A stretch of DNA of 64,000 nucleotides from Sipunculus nudus (taxonomy: Eukaryota > Annelida > Sipuncula > Golfingiida > Sipunculidae): assembly GCA_026874595.1 (NCBI GenBank), contig CM049316.1:46577695-46641694 (forward strand). The letters run 5' to 3'. Under the pieces are notes generated by a model. The model was not told the origin of the DNA, did no database searches, and saw only the letters and a list, made by a program, of their open reading frames with translations. The translations under genes were made by a program, and so were the position numbers. Positions 38,001 to 47,296 of the stretch are shown piece by piece (the stretch's first letter is position 1; every line of letters begins with the position of its first letter).

Positions 38001-41000
38001 AAGTTCCAGTATCTGAACAACTATTCCATTGATCGCCATGATTCTTTGCATGCATATTCATCATGGAGTGTTTCATCAATTCCTGCAGACTCGTTGCGCT
38101 ACCTAGATTTTTTAAAAATTTGTACAGATTTTTATTTTAATTTTGGAGAGCTTAAAAGATGGGATCATATGTTAACAGGGCACAAATTTGAACCATTGGA
38201 CCTGGAATCTTCTTATTTGACATCCAGGCAGGTTCATATAAAATGTCCATGGAAACTTAAAATAAGGGCTCTGTTACCCATATCCTCCAAGCTATGGGGC
38301 TCAGAAGTACCCCCCCCCCCACCCCACCCCCACCCCCCACCCCCAGAAAACTAAAAATTTGATACAAAAGCTGAAGTATCTGAACAACTAATGCATTGAT
38401 CACCATGATTCTTTGTATGCATATTGACCAAGGAGTGTTTCGTCAGTTCCTGCATTGGTGGCACTACCTTGATCTTTTGAAATTTAACGCATTTTTTCCT
38501 TTTTTTTTGAGACCTTTAAAGATAAGGTCGTCCTTTAACAGGACACAAATTGTAACCTTTGGTAACCTTCTAACTTGACATTCAGGAAGGTCCATGAAAA
38601 ATATCCTTGGAAACCTGAAAATTATTTCCCATATTCTCTCAGCTAAAGGCCTTTAAACACCCCTCAGCATAATTGAAAATTTGATACCAAAGTACGGCAC
38701 AAATCATAACCATTGGACACGGAAGTTCCTCAAAAGTTCTCCCCAGGAGCCTGAAATTGGGTCACTGTGACTTATATTCTTGGAGATTTGGGGTATTTTT
38801 GAGCAACCCAGAAATAACGCCAAAAAACACACACAAATTTCCAGATTCCTCAGGAACGGCTGGTTGGCTTTTCATCAGGTGTGCTTATGGGTCTTGATGG
38901 ACTTAAGCTAATGTGCATGAATGATGGTGCCACCTACATTATCTTAATTAGTTGCCGGTGCAAGGACATTTTGTCAACATGCCAGTCGGCTGTGCGTACG
39001 CGCTGATTACATTTCTTTACTCTCTGCGCACCATGCTGTTCCTGCCCAGAAAATCTTGCCATAGAAAGCAGCGGTTACACGAAACCAGGGGCGGATCCAG
39101 GAGTTAGGAAAAGGGGGAGTCCAACCCAGGAGGACAAATGAAAATCCTTAAAAAAAAGGTCATCAGGTCTGGAAAAGGGGGGGTCCAGGCCGCAAAATTA
39201 CGTCTAAAACCCCTTAAAAAAGGTTGCTTCGGTTGCTTGAAAAAGGGGGGGTCCGGACCCCCTGGAACCCCCCCCCCCCCCCCCCCCTGGATCCGCTTCT
39301 GGAAACGATGTCTGGAACGACTGCAGTGTATAACCGCTGTGTGAGTAGCGTAGCCGGGTGGCGGCAGTAGAACACTACAACATTACATAACAACACAGGA
39401 TAACCGTTCCACAGAAATGTCAAAACGGAAGTGAGTGATTGAAATTTTGATATGATGGTATACGAAGAATCTATAGCGGAAAGGAACCTTTACCTGCGGA
39501 AAGGCGAAACTAGATTTATGCCTTTCCGTTGGAAAGTTGAATATTTCAAAGTATTATGAACCCTGTATATGTTTTACAGGTTACACGATATATCTGCATG
39601 GATTATTTATTTCACGTATGCATTTGCGGGTGGCATCTAATATCATATCTTATGTTATATATTTTGTGCTAAATATTCTGTTTCTTTAGAGAATATGAAT
39701 ATTTCTACAACAACATCCACGGAAATTGTTACACCTTCAACTCTGGATGGAATGCGAGCAAATTATTTTACAAGGCACATCGAGGCGGAAGACGCCATGG
39801 TAGGTGTACAAACTGCTTTCCACAGGGTGGTATCGCTGAATTTTCCTACAATAATATTACATTTTAATGGGCCTGGAAGATCTATGTTGCGGCCTCTGTT
39901 GTAAAAACGGCTCCTCATGTTATAATTATTACATTTAGGGTTGCATTTATGATTTATTGTTATAGTTTTTATTTCATGGGGGTTTGCAGGTGCAAAGGTT
40001 GTGCACCATTTTCGGTGAAAAACTATTAAATACTGGAGTAAAACTGTAAAAACATGGATGCCTATCACTTTATATAAGTTACGTATTTAATGATTTTCAA
40101 TATGAAGTCTCCAAATGACCATTCGGCATGTTACTTGAAGTCACTAAATGGCTATTTTGCATGTACGCCTATGAAATCATTTTCTTAAAACATAAGTGAT
40201 ACGTGAAAAGACAGATTTAAAAACTTCATTTATGAAAATAATATCCTGTCAGAGCTCTCGTCGTTTGGTCATTTGAAGCCCTTTTTGTCGTTTTTAATTT
40301 GAAAAAGCCCGTTTGCGGCGGTTCATATTCTTTAGACAACAACTACCTAGATCATTTACTTACCAAGAAACACATATTTACAATATTATTGTCTATGAGG
40401 TTTCTATTTATTTTACATTATACTCGAGTTACATGAATGAAATAAAAGCGTTCATTGATGTTAGATACCCCTGTGCAATTTGATAAATAATACAATAATA
40501 CAAGATTTACACGATCAAATGCATTTATTTAGCCGATTAAACTACTTTTCAGCTGGTAAACAGCAGACTTTGCAACTGCAAGAGTTCATTGAACATTATT
40601 GCAACAGAGGTTGCAACTGTAACGCCTCCTGTAAAGATTTTTTTTACAGTTTTGCGCCTCACTACAACAGGGATTAGCAATAACCAATTGTACAATCCTG
40701 CTCCTAATGTAATAATTGTTACAAAAGGGGACGTTATTACAATGGGGGTCGTAACACAAATCGCTCAGGAATATTCTTAAATACATCTGATGTTTGCTAT
40801 ATGGATTAATTTAACTGGACAATTTAAATTCAAAGTTAAGTTGAACGATCCCAAACAGACGAGTTCGTTTGGACACACCCAAGTTGACGAGTTCAGTAGA
40901 ATGTTTAAAGATTGACGGTGATAATCAGGTTTTTACAGTTTGATAATGTCTGACCAAAATCTAACATGAGTAAACTACTTCTAGTTTTCAACATGGAAAT

Positions 41001-44000
41001 TGAGATGCTTACTTCACTGTAACAGGACTGTCACTGGTTCTCAACATAGAACAGGAAGAGTATGTGGACACATTCAGCGACACGGCCGGGGTGAGGTTGG
41101 TGGTTCACGACCAGAGCAGGATGCCGTTCCCGGAAGATGAAGGCGTCATCGTGTCCCCGGGATACCTGACGGCAGTTAAAATAATAAAGGCAAGCTTTCT
41201 GCCGTCATCAAACGTGGCACCGTTTCATTATATAGCGTTATATTCTTTCTGTAAAATTTAAATTAATTTTGCTGTAGTTATATAATATGTTGTTTTGAAA
41301 GTTAACATGCAGTGGTTACAGACTGCACTCGTTCTAAATCTCCTTCTTTGTAACCGCTGCTTTGTATAGCAAGATTACCCGGGTTTTATCACCAGAGCTT
41401 GCACAGAGCAAAGAATTATAGTCAGACCAATGCCCCCAGGGTATCGCTTTGTGCATCCAGCCCCATGTTCTCCTCGCTCCCGGTGTTCCGATTCTTGGTC
41501 CTGTGCCGAAACCGGATGTTATCAATCAAAACGAAGGATATCTGGAAGGACTGCACTATATAACCGCTGAGTTAGGAGTGAAGCGGATGCTATTTTGAGC
41601 GCAATATCGTAGTGTTACAGGATTAATGTTTCATGCGTTTTCTTGGCGTTTTCCTGCGATTATACGAAATATTTTGAGTATTTCAAAAATATTTTAACAT
41701 GTCTGTGTCAACTTTTTCACGTGATGACTGCATGTATGTGTGTGAATTTTTCCTGCATTCTGGTCAGACGTTTTGAGAACATAAATGCAGCCATACCGTG
41801 AGAAAAACGCTGTGTTAAGACTCTTTTTGTTGAATTGTATGGTATGCTCGGGAATATTTATGTTTATTTTATCATTGAGTTATAAAAATGATATAAAGTT
41901 ATGATAAAAGGACAGAAATATATTAAACATATAAATCTGCTTGCTTTGTTTCTAGTCCGCTATTAATCGACTTGGGCCTCCTTACGGCGACTGCACCGAT
42001 GAGAGTGTGTCTCATTCATCAAAGAACGTGTTCGAGGAAGCCTTCCCTGTCCAGTACAGTGGCATGGTAAACAATTTAGTGTGCCAATTAATCGATTTTA
42101 TCGATGTATGGTCGTCTCTTTTATAATCTATTAAATGGTTGCATTTTTTTGCATAATCGGTTACAAAAGATAATATATGCATAGCCAAAGATGTCATGTT
42201 ATCGCCATAAAATATTATATGTTTTTACATGAGATACGGGGCAAAACACAGCATACAGCATTAAAAATGAATTTCTAAATTACACGGTAATATAGGCTGT
42301 CCATAAACTAAACGATAAATAATCGATCATCCGTCGTGTTTTATTTTCCGTAAAATCAAATATAATTTTGCGATCGATGCCTTCCACTAGTATAATCAAT
42401 CCAGATTTTGCATCTCTCTCAAAACACCCAAGGGCCCTGAATCTGTTTAAACCGGCTTTTACGATCCAGCTTTGCATTGTCAGAACAAACACAGGATGTT
42501 TCCATTGCAGTTTCTGAGGAGGGGTATGAATGAGAAATTTCAGTTTATGCACAGAAAATAATTTACAGCAAATAAAGTTGCAAATTCATCTAATGGAAAA
42601 AATACGTGAAACGTGCCGTTAAAAGTAATTCTTCTTCCACTTTGCTTTGTTTTTGGTTATGAAAGTAATCGTTAGGCTGTAACAAAACAGCAAACATATC
42701 AGAAGCGTTCTACACGATAAGGTGGCATCCCCGTCCCGTTGAAATTACAGGTACTTTGCTTCCAGATGTAACATTATTCTGGATTTGGCACGGTTGCGGC
42801 CGCAAAATTTCATGTTTCCTTAAAATTCGATGACACTATACGAAAATATCACATCTCCCTTGTTTCTCATAAAAGTGAAAATTCACAAACTTATAAATGC
42901 ATTTGCCACTGCTCATTTCAAAGTATTACGTTCATTGTTATATAGATAAATTAATATTAAGAACAATTTGTTGGATTAAGGTGGTAGCGCGTAAAAGGCA
43001 AGTCCTAAATCCAAAAAGACTTGACATGTTTGGTCTTTCCTGGGGTTTCGACCCTCCATTTCATTGGAATATCTCACCTACATTACGTACAGTTACTTGT
43101 TTTATGTTTGCTACAAGTATACATGATAACATTTATTCAAATCTTTTCTATGAAGTGTACATGGAAATAAAATTATCCACGGCTTTAGTTTAAGCTTAAA
43201 TTATTGTATGCATACTTATCATTTAGAGATATTGTGAACGATATAAAACATTTGGTGTTTTAAGGTCATTTTAAGAAAACAGAAATACATTTATTTGTAA
43301 TCAGGAGAAAATGAATGTCGTGTTTTAAAATTATTTCCACTAAATCACAGCGAGACTGACATGCCGTTACTGCAAGACTGACATGCCGTTTCAGGCGTGC
43401 CATAAGACCTGCTACCAACGGCATCTGATAAAGCGGTGTGGCTGTGCCGACCCTCTCATACCCAAATACGGCAAGGCGTTCGACAACGTCAGGGTATCCA
43501 CTTGTAACACCAATAACATCACCCAAGGTAATGTGGTATACTTAATGATCTGCTGTAGCGTTGATGCAAGTTTTTTTTCTATAGCAATGATGCTGTATTT
43601 TTTTTAAACTTATAATTATTTATATTATAGATGACTGCATGTATATTGTTGGGGAGCTATACAAGAACAACGAACTGGAATGTGATTGCACCCAAGCTTG
43701 CAAGTAAGTGTCAACCTTTTATAATAGAGGATCAAAAATGTAACCCCAACCCCACTGTCAAAATGAGTGACATGGTAGCAGCATAAACTTAGGAATTCTA
43801 TCGGAAATATCTATTCAGAACATCTGAAGCAAATAAACTTATTTGTCAAAGTGACTTGAGTTATGACTCCGAAGATTGATTCCGGATTCCCTCTTGCAAT
43901 GCATTTTTTTACATGTTTAAAAAAATAATCCTTTGTTTGTTTTTTTTTTGTTTCGAAAATTTTCTTCACATTTAGAAAAACTGTTTTTTTTCAGTGACAT

Positions 44001-46169
44001 CAATTACAAGTATCTCTTGTCTCGGTGGATCTGGCCCTCTGATGCCTTCGAGGTAAGTCTCAAGGTTTCTTGTAAAATTCGTTTTGTAAATCATTTCAAC
44101 AGACAGCTCATAAAAATGCATGGCCAAAACATTGGTAACCTTCATTTCAGCTAACTGTAATACTAAGGGGGGACAAGGAGGGTGCATGTTTATGGTCTGG
44201 GTCCAACTATATCCCATTTCTTGGATAGTCTTTGTGGTTTTGCGTAAAATATCTATTATATAGATTTATTTTATTCATCCGTCTATGGTGGAATGTAATA
44301 TTGTAGACCCTATATCCACGCTGTGTCATGCCGTCAGTCATTCACTTTTAGTGTAGCCGCGATTATTACCAAAAGTTTGATAGATTTCCACGTAACTCAC
44401 CATAACTACTCACCAATATATTATCTCGCCCGAGTTCGATCATAGGCAACATAAACGCATATCTTATAAGGTCAGAGGTCATCAAGAATATAATAGATTT
44501 TCATTAAAGTATTAACCAACAAAATAGTTCGATTCCCGGCAAATCCATGCATATTTATTGGGGTCAGAGGTCTCGATACTTTGGTGCCGCGTTGATCATA
44601 CAAGATGTGATGGATTTTAATTAAATGCATTATAAATATCAACCAATAGAATTTCATAAAACTAATTATTAATATCAACCAACAGTTTCTCACCCGAATT
44701 ACATTCTTGGCAAAATCCATTCATATTTAATGAGGTAAGAGGTCTCAAGACATACGATTAGCGTATTATACATTATTGGCGCAGTGCTCGGTACAGTACG
44801 CACTACGTGCTGGCTACTTATACGTACAGTGTATAACTGTAACTGGCATTCTGTATACCCCTTCATTATTTGGTACTTGAAGATCAGTTTCATTCAAAAT
44901 AAGACAGATAGCGCTGCGTACCCTGGCATAATCAACCGCTTGATGCACAGGCACAGTTTCCGAAAGATGGCGCTGAGATAGACCCTTCGCGAACTGATGT
45001 CTGTTTTTTAGCATTTATGGGAGAATTTGGGAGCATTTTGAACACTTTGCAGCCTTAGGCCCTTTCCGACACTCAAGAAAAAAACCCGAACATTTCTGAA
45101 GCAAGGCCACAGAGGAGGAGCGAGATAACGATTAAGTGCCCCCACCATTAAAATAAAATATAATTGCGTGGATACAAATGATACGAATAAAATACATGCT
45201 GATAACATTTTTATTCTTGTCGGTTTTCGTTTGTCCTTAACTTTTTAATCTGTCATATCAATATATCATGAAAAGTGTAAAGTTACAGAACAATGTACAA
45301 TAGCTGAAACCAAATATATGATTTTTGCTTTGGAGCTAAGACTATAGTCATAAAATATAAAGGACTATTTTATTAATATGAATTGTATATGACTGTGAAT
45401 TATAATATGGACTACTTTTCAGGCTCAACTGCACAAGCAATTTGACACGGTTATTCCATCTGTTATGATCGACCCGAATGACACCGATAAATACCGGAGA
45501 AACCTCCTGAAACTGGTCGTGTACTTTGAGGATTTCAACTTCGAGGTCATTAAAGAAATGCCGGCATATGCTGTCAGTATAAAGTAACTGAATTCTTAAG
45601 TTGGTTAATATGATTTAACCTCCCGCCCTTAAGGCAGTTTTCATTTACTGAGGAGGCATAAACTAGGGTAGACGTTAACTTGTAATGTTTAAACCTTCAT
45701 TGTAAAATAAAAGATTCAAGGTGTAAAAGGGACCAGCTCTTATATCATGTACATTGTAAATGATTTTGTCATATTCCTATAAATGCGAGGAATATTTCTG
45801 TGATGAGAATGACATCTGTCATGCACTCGCTTTCATAATAGTGCATTTAAACTACAAATGATGAAACCTTATCCATTTAACATGAGTTCGGTGACATCAA
45901 AATATTCAAATGTGTGACTCATTTTGCCTCTAGTCAGTTCCCGGTCCTATACATCTTACATGTCGATAGGGTGCGCTAGTAATTTTGTTTTGACACAACT
46001 GTTTAATGAGATTTTTTTCTTTATTTTTCAGCCAGAGAAGTTTCTGTCCGACATAGGTGGAATTCTGGGTTTGTGGGTTGGGTTTACTGTGTTCACAATA
46101 TTCGAGTTCGTGGAATTTTTCATGGATTTATTTGCGCTTCAGTTCATAAAATTAAGAAATCGTCACTAA
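16837..46169 (+). CDS. Gene B: DEG/ENaC channel subunit with inserted C-type lectin-like domain
   Basis: Thirteen exons (16837-16984, 20992-21276, 24603-24777, 28873-29075, 35044-35350, 39690-39799, 41026-41189, 41956-42066, 43395-43527, 43631-43703, 43995-44052, 45423-45572, 46032-46169) total 2055 nt, 684 residues plus TAA, all in matching phase. Order: cytoplasmic N-tail with the gating motif H40-G41; TM1 about 55-75; F98[10 protein letters not shown]; furin-type sites R129-R132 and R138-R141; C-type lectin-like domain 145-270; Thr/Pro-rich stalk about 272-315; finger helices and [20 protein letters not shown] 384-392; [10 protein letters not shown] 410-419; CGCADP 516-521; W-P-S 583-585; TM2 with G656-F-T658; a tail of only a few residues. 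Without the lectin and stalk it would be about 510 residues, the usual family length. It should be a plasma-membrane cation channel subunit. Ligand, ion selectivity and subfamily are unknown. The combination of domains appears new to me. Confidence 0.88.
17973..18230. repeat. (TA)n runs split by a MITE
   Basis: TA runs at 17973-18051 and 18181-18230 were one microsatellite before the element at 18052-18180 inserted. Confidence 0.9.
18052..18180. mobile_element. 129-bp pogo/Tigger-like MITE
   Basis: Perfect terminal inverted repeats CAGTGAAACCTCGTTGTGTC...GACACAACGAGGTTTCACTG, a short internal inverted copy (TTCGACTTAAGCGAG), and TA on each side. CAGTG-AACCTC ends and a TA target are typical of the Tc1/mariner superfamily (pogo/Tigger branch). 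The TA duplication cannot be told from the host (TA)n. Confidence 0.85.
19001..20783. mobile_element. Outer fold-back element with GGGTCCAAA ends
   Basis: GGGTCCAAAAGTAATTGTAT at the left and its inverted counterpart ending TTTGGACCC at 20783 enclose 1.78 kb. Both ends are filled with GTAATTGTAATCGATTAC-type repeats that can pair with each other. There is no transposase ORF. A second element is nested inside. Confidence 0.65.
19318..20450. mobile_element. Inner nested fold-back element
   Basis: CCAGACATGGGGT at 19318-19330 and ACCCTATGTCTGG at 20438-20450 are inverted repeats (12 of 13), each followed inward by (AGTAAT)n-like arrays. Related ends are found at 47297-49155. Confidence 0.65.
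20992..21276 (+). CDS. Gene B exon 2: TM1, CNMNP motif and two furin-type sites
   Basis: Acceptor TTCACTTACAG ends at 20991 and donor GTATGA begins at 21277, phase 1 at both ends. It encodes TM1 ([19 protein letters not shown]), the post-TM1 motif [11 protein letters not shown], then RKKR and RREKR. The longer ORF start at 20928 is an intronic artefact, since the exon joins exon 1 in frame. Confidence 0.92.
21311..21430. repeat. 60-bp tandem duplication with hairpin
   Basis: Two nearly identical 60-bp units (21311-21370, 21371-21430), each holding the hairpin GCCGGAAATCTTCGATTTCGGC written here as stem GCCG-AAATC/GATTT-CGGC. They lie 35 bp after the exon 2 donor and are followed by (TCTG)n. 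Confidence 0.9.
21504..21816 (+). mobile_element. tRNA-derived SINE with 9-bp target duplication
   Basis: The head (about 21506-21577) resembles a tRNA gene: an A-box-like GTGTAATGGTTAAGG and the B box GAGTTCGAAACCC. The body includes CTGCGATGGACTAGCGTCCC, as in many invertebrate SINEs, and the tail is TTACC-TTACC. Flanks ATCAAACTT at 21495-21503 and 21817-21825 are the target-site duplication. It cannot act as a tRNA gene as it lacks the full cloverleaf. Confidence 0.88.
21817..24602 (+). other. Rest of gene B intron 2
   Basis: A diverged direct repeat (CATATCTCCA-AATTA... and TTTTGAAACTG...) at about 22250-22420 and 22560-22700, and a poly-G run near 23429. The 168-codon ORF at 23376-23882 has no recognisable motif. 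No exon seen. Confidence 0.55.
24603..24777 (+). CDS. Gene B exon 3: C-type lectin-like domain, first half
   Basis: Acceptor TTGTTATCACAG; donor GTAGTG at 24778. Starts in phase 1 and ends in phase 2. Encodes D-C-P-C, F-G-T-C-F-F, then [15 protein letters not shown], the hallmark helix and strand of C-type lectin-like domains. Confidence 0.88.
25864..27081. mobile_element. TIR element with CCAGGGGCGTAGCC ends, containing a second TIR pair
   Basis: CAGGGGCGTAGCCA at 25864 and GGCTACGCCCCTG ending at 27081 are inverted; GATAC flanks both sides (25859-25863, 27082-27086). Within it, GGCGGATCCAG near 26090 and GATCCGCCACTG near 27039 form another inverted pair, so one element is nested in another. 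Poly-G/poly-C, (CA)n and (TA)n (25975-26042) lie near the left end. Non-coding. Confidence 0.7.
27082..28872 (+). other. 3' part of gene B intron 3
   Basis: Unremarkable AT-rich sequence before the exon 4 acceptor. No exon or element recognised. 24778-25863, the 5' part of the same intron, is likewise blank. Confidence 0.5.
28873..29075 (+). CDS. Gene B exon 4: C-type lectin-like domain, second half
   Basis: Acceptor TTGGTCTTTCAG; donor GTATGA at 29076. Starts in phase 2, ends in phase 1. Encodes LWFGLS (the WIGL-type core), FKWVNG, a QPD triplet, NDCVIL, GWRTMDC and SVLCEKT. Cys245-Cys258 and Cys173-Cys267 are the expected disulfides. Loop 4 is short and the canonical W-N-D calcium ligands are replaced by W-R-T. 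Confidence 0.9.
29076..30800. repeat. 44-bp minisatellite starting at the exon 4 splice donor
   Basis: Unit GTATGGTGTTGAGGCGGTGC-TGCTGTAATTCTGTTGATACAAAA (44 bp). Unit starts fall at 29076 (the true donor), 29123, 29169, 29215, 29259, 29303 and then every 44 bp to about 30330, followed by longer, more diverged units (46-50 bp) to about 30800 that read ...AACAG|GTATGATG. An isolated unit lies at 34924-34950. The unit length is not a multiple of 3, so all minus-strand frames stay open for long distances; those ORFs are artefacts. Confidence 0.92.
30801..31497. other. Unassigned insert between minisatellite and Gypsy remnant
   Basis: Sequence of normal complexity between the end of the minisatellite and the truncated LTR. 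No protein motif or terminal repeat recognised. It replaces the sequence expected left of the LTR, so it may mark a deletion or another insertion. Confidence 0.4.
31498..31604 (-). repeat. 3' LTR of the Gypsy element, truncated
   Basis: Aligns to 34815-34923 with many substitutions; the outer 20 bp or so are absent. A purine-rich tract precedes it on the minus strand. Confidence 0.8.
34794..34923 (-). repeat. 5' LTR of the Gypsy element
   Basis: Ends form the inverted repeat TGTAAAG/CTTTACA; followed on the minus strand by a tRNA-type primer-binding site beginning TGG. Confidence 0.85.
35044..35350 (+). CDS. Gene B exon 5: Thr/Pro-rich stalk and start of finger domain
   Basis: Acceptor TTCACAG ends at 35043 and donor GTAAGT begins at 35351; starts in phase 1, ends in phase 2. 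The first 45 codons or so are Thr/Pro/Ala-rich ([20 protein letters not shown]), a probable O-glycosylated stalk. Then the channel resumes with [10 protein letters not shown] and [20 protein letters not shown], a standard DEG/ENaC motif. Confidence 0.9.
35351..36829 (+). other. Gene B intron 5, 5' part
   Basis: 35824 to about 35990 is a partial copy of the MITE seen whole at 41310-41569. A (GTCT)n/(GTCC)n tract at 36751-36810 belongs to a dispersed repeat whose relative lies at 56520-56590 in inverse orientation. No exon. Confidence 0.6.
36830..38700. repeat. Tandem array of a 340-bp unit
   Basis: Five or so diverged copies. The marker GATCACCATGATTCTTTGCA or a variant starts at about 37001, 37341, 37671, 38031 and 38398. 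Each unit also holds GTGGCGCCACCT and an AGGTCCATGAAAA-like segment. Poly-C/CCACCCC tract at 38310-38345. Confidence 0.85.
39069..39339. mobile_element. MITE with CAGCGGTTAC ends, interrupted by another MITE
   Basis: CAGCGGTTAC at 39069 and GTATAACCGCTG ending at 39339 are inverted, as in the element at 41310-41569. Most of its interior is the second element at 39086-39301. Confidence 0.6.
39086..39301. mobile_element. 216-bp MITE with CAGGGGCGGATCCAGG ends
   Basis: CAGGGGCGGATCCAGG and CCTGGATCCGCTTCTG are inverted repeats; GAAAC flanks both sides (39081-39085, 39302-39306). Rich in poly-G/poly-C; non-coding. Confidence 0.75.
39690..39799 (+). CDS. Gene B exon 6
   Basis: Acceptor TTTCTTTAG; donor GTAGGT at 39800. 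Encodes [19 protein letters not shown], matching the family motif G-x-C-Y-T-F-N. Joins exon 5 in phase 2 and exon 7 in phase 1. Confidence 0.9.
39800..41025 (+). other. Gene B intron 6
   Basis: No exon or clear element. Segments near 39890-39970, 40590-40640 and 40690-40760 share GCAACTGTAACG/TAATAATTGTTAC-type motifs in both orientations, perhaps an old inverted-repeat element. Confidence 0.45.
41026..41189 (+). CDS. Gene B exon 7, with GC donor
   Basis: Acceptor CACTGTAACAG. Encodes [23 protein letters not shown] and MPFPEDEG, the most conserved block of the extracellular domain. The 3' end is AAG followed by GCAAGC, a GC-AG intron; phase 0 continues cleanly into exon 8. Confidence 0.9.
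41310..41569. mobile_element. 260-bp MITE
   Basis: CAGTGGTTACAGACTGCACT... and ...GACTGCACTATATAACCGCTG are imperfect inverted repeats of about 24 bp. The left half is shared with 35824-35990. It lies in intron 7, just after the GC-donor exon. Confidence 0.7.
41956..42066 (+). CDS. Gene B exon 8
   Basis: Acceptor TTGTTTCTAG; donor GTAAAC at 42067; 37 codons in phase 0. Encodes [14 protein letters not shown], the conserved R-L-x-x-P-Y-G-x-C segment. Confidence 0.88.
42067..43394 (+). other. Gene B intron 8
   Basis: No repeat or exon recognised. A short direct duplication GACTGACATGCCGTT (43353 and 43376) lies just before the exon 9 acceptor. Confidence 0.5.
43395..43527 (+). CDS. Gene B exon 9
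   Basis: Acceptor CCGTTTCAG; donor GTAATG at 43528; phase 0 start, phase 1 end. Encodes [20 protein letters not shown], the Cys-rich thumb segment. Confidence 0.9.
43631..43703 (+). CDS. Gene B exon 10
   Basis: Acceptor TATATTATAG; donor GTAAGT at 43704. Short 73-nt exon with the Cys cluster DDCMYI...ECDCTQAC; phase 1 start, phase 2 end. Confidence 0.85.
43995..44052 (+). CDS. Gene B exon 11
   Basis: Acceptor TTTTTTTCAG; donor GTAAGT at 44053. This 58-nt exon encodes [17 protein letters not shown], with the W-P-S motif typical of the thumb/palm junction. Confidence 0.87.
44053..45422 (+). other. Gene B intron 11
   Basis: AT-rich. No element or exon seen; diverged direct repeats (ATCAACCAAC...) near 44510-44690. 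Confidence 0.5.
45423..45572 (+). CDS. Gene B exon 12
   Basis: Acceptor CTACTTTTCAG; donor GTCAGT at 45573; 150 nt, phase 0 at both ends. Encodes [16 protein letters not shown] and EMPAYA, the segment leading to TM2; same length and phase as gene A 480-629. Confidence 0.9.
46032..46169 (+). CDS. Gene B exon 13: TM2 and stop
   Basis: Acceptor TTATTTTTCAG; TAA at 46167-46169. Encodes [20 protein letters not shown] and EFVEF, then ends KLRNRH. The cytoplasmic tail is only a few residues long, unlike gene A. Confidence 0.92.
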   Translation, partial: PEKFLSDIGGILGLWVGFTVFTIFEFVEFFMDLFALQFIKLRNRH

Positions 46170-46668
46170 TAGACACATCCTGAGAAAAATATTTTCAGAG
46201 GAGATATTGAATGATCATGAATTATGAATTTTCAAAACAAAAAAAATTAATTTGAATCCAGAAGACAGACTTCGAAAGGCCCATACCTGGCGGGGTTTTT
46301 TTTTTAGCAGAGTTTACGGGTTTTATGAAAAAGAGACCGCCGTGTCTACATACATGTGCTTGAAAATGCGTTATGAGCAACGATACATTGTGTTGGGATA
46401 CCTATGTTTCATTATACAGACTTTCAGTTATCTCTGCTGGGTCAACATTAAAGAACCTGCTGTGTATATATGCTGATCTAACTTTATATTAACCTGAAAC
46501 AGATCAAGGATGTACTTGTATATTATATTGACAGTAACATTATAGACATGAGGGATAATCTCTCACGTATAACTAATATTGTGCCTAAAACCTTATTGAA
46601 AACAGCCATGTTTGAGATCTAGCGCAAAAACTGGCGAAAGCAAGATAATGAATGACTCGAATCTATCA

Positions 46669-46674
46669 AATAAA
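46669..46674 (+). promoter_or_regulatory. Candidate poly(A) signal, gene B
   Basis: AATAAA 500 nt after the stop codon; no nearer canonical hexamer was noticed. Confidence 0.45.
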
Positions 46675-47119
46675 AAACATTCATTATTCATTTTGCCGGG
46701 GATCCAGGATTTTTTAATGTAATACTAATCGATTCATTTATGGTGTCTTAGTGCACAATTAGAACCCCACCCGATTCCACATATGGCAAAGAGTCATTTC
46801 CACCCCAGTCAAAGATGGCCGCCATAATAAGGGGTGAAATATTTCAATGACCATTATTTAATAACTAACTGACATAGAAACACATTCAAGGTGTCATTTG
46901 CAGCTAACATTAGGATGCCCGTTCACTTGGTAACACTTCGGAGGTAAAAATTTGTATATATCACGCTGTAAGGGCAAGGTCAATGTCACATTTTGCAGAA
47001 AAAATAGCCGACCCTGCCATGATATGGCTTTCTTACTACAAAAAGTTATTCTCATTTCTTTCATTGTCTCTGTATATGGACCATGAGTCTGCAATAAAAC
47101 GTAATTATTATTATTATTA

Positions 47120-47153
<34 letters not shown>

Positions 47154-47296
47154 GGGCATCACTTCCAGCTAACAATAGAATTCCCACCCCTTTGGTGATA
47201 CTTCATAGTTCATAATTGGAACATATCATGCAAATGTTCAAGCTTTATATAACATTCGGTAGGGCAATAAACCAAACTCGCTATGATATGATACAT
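46675..47296. other. Intergenic 3' of gene B
   Basis: Holds a (TTA)n microsatellite at 47102-47152 and repeated phrases (CATTTGCAGCTAACATTAGG / CACTTCCAGCTAACAATAGA). No gene. Confidence 0.55.

Noticed and set aside
41190-41261. Read-through of exon 7 to the stop at 41259-41261 as a truncated channel
   Set aside because: The next exon continues the conserved R-L-x-x-P-Y-G motif in phase after a GC donor, so read-through is more likely intron retention.
42280-42552. 90-codon minus-strand ORF in gene B intron 8
   Set aside because: Unremarkable composition, no motif, no sign of splicing partners.
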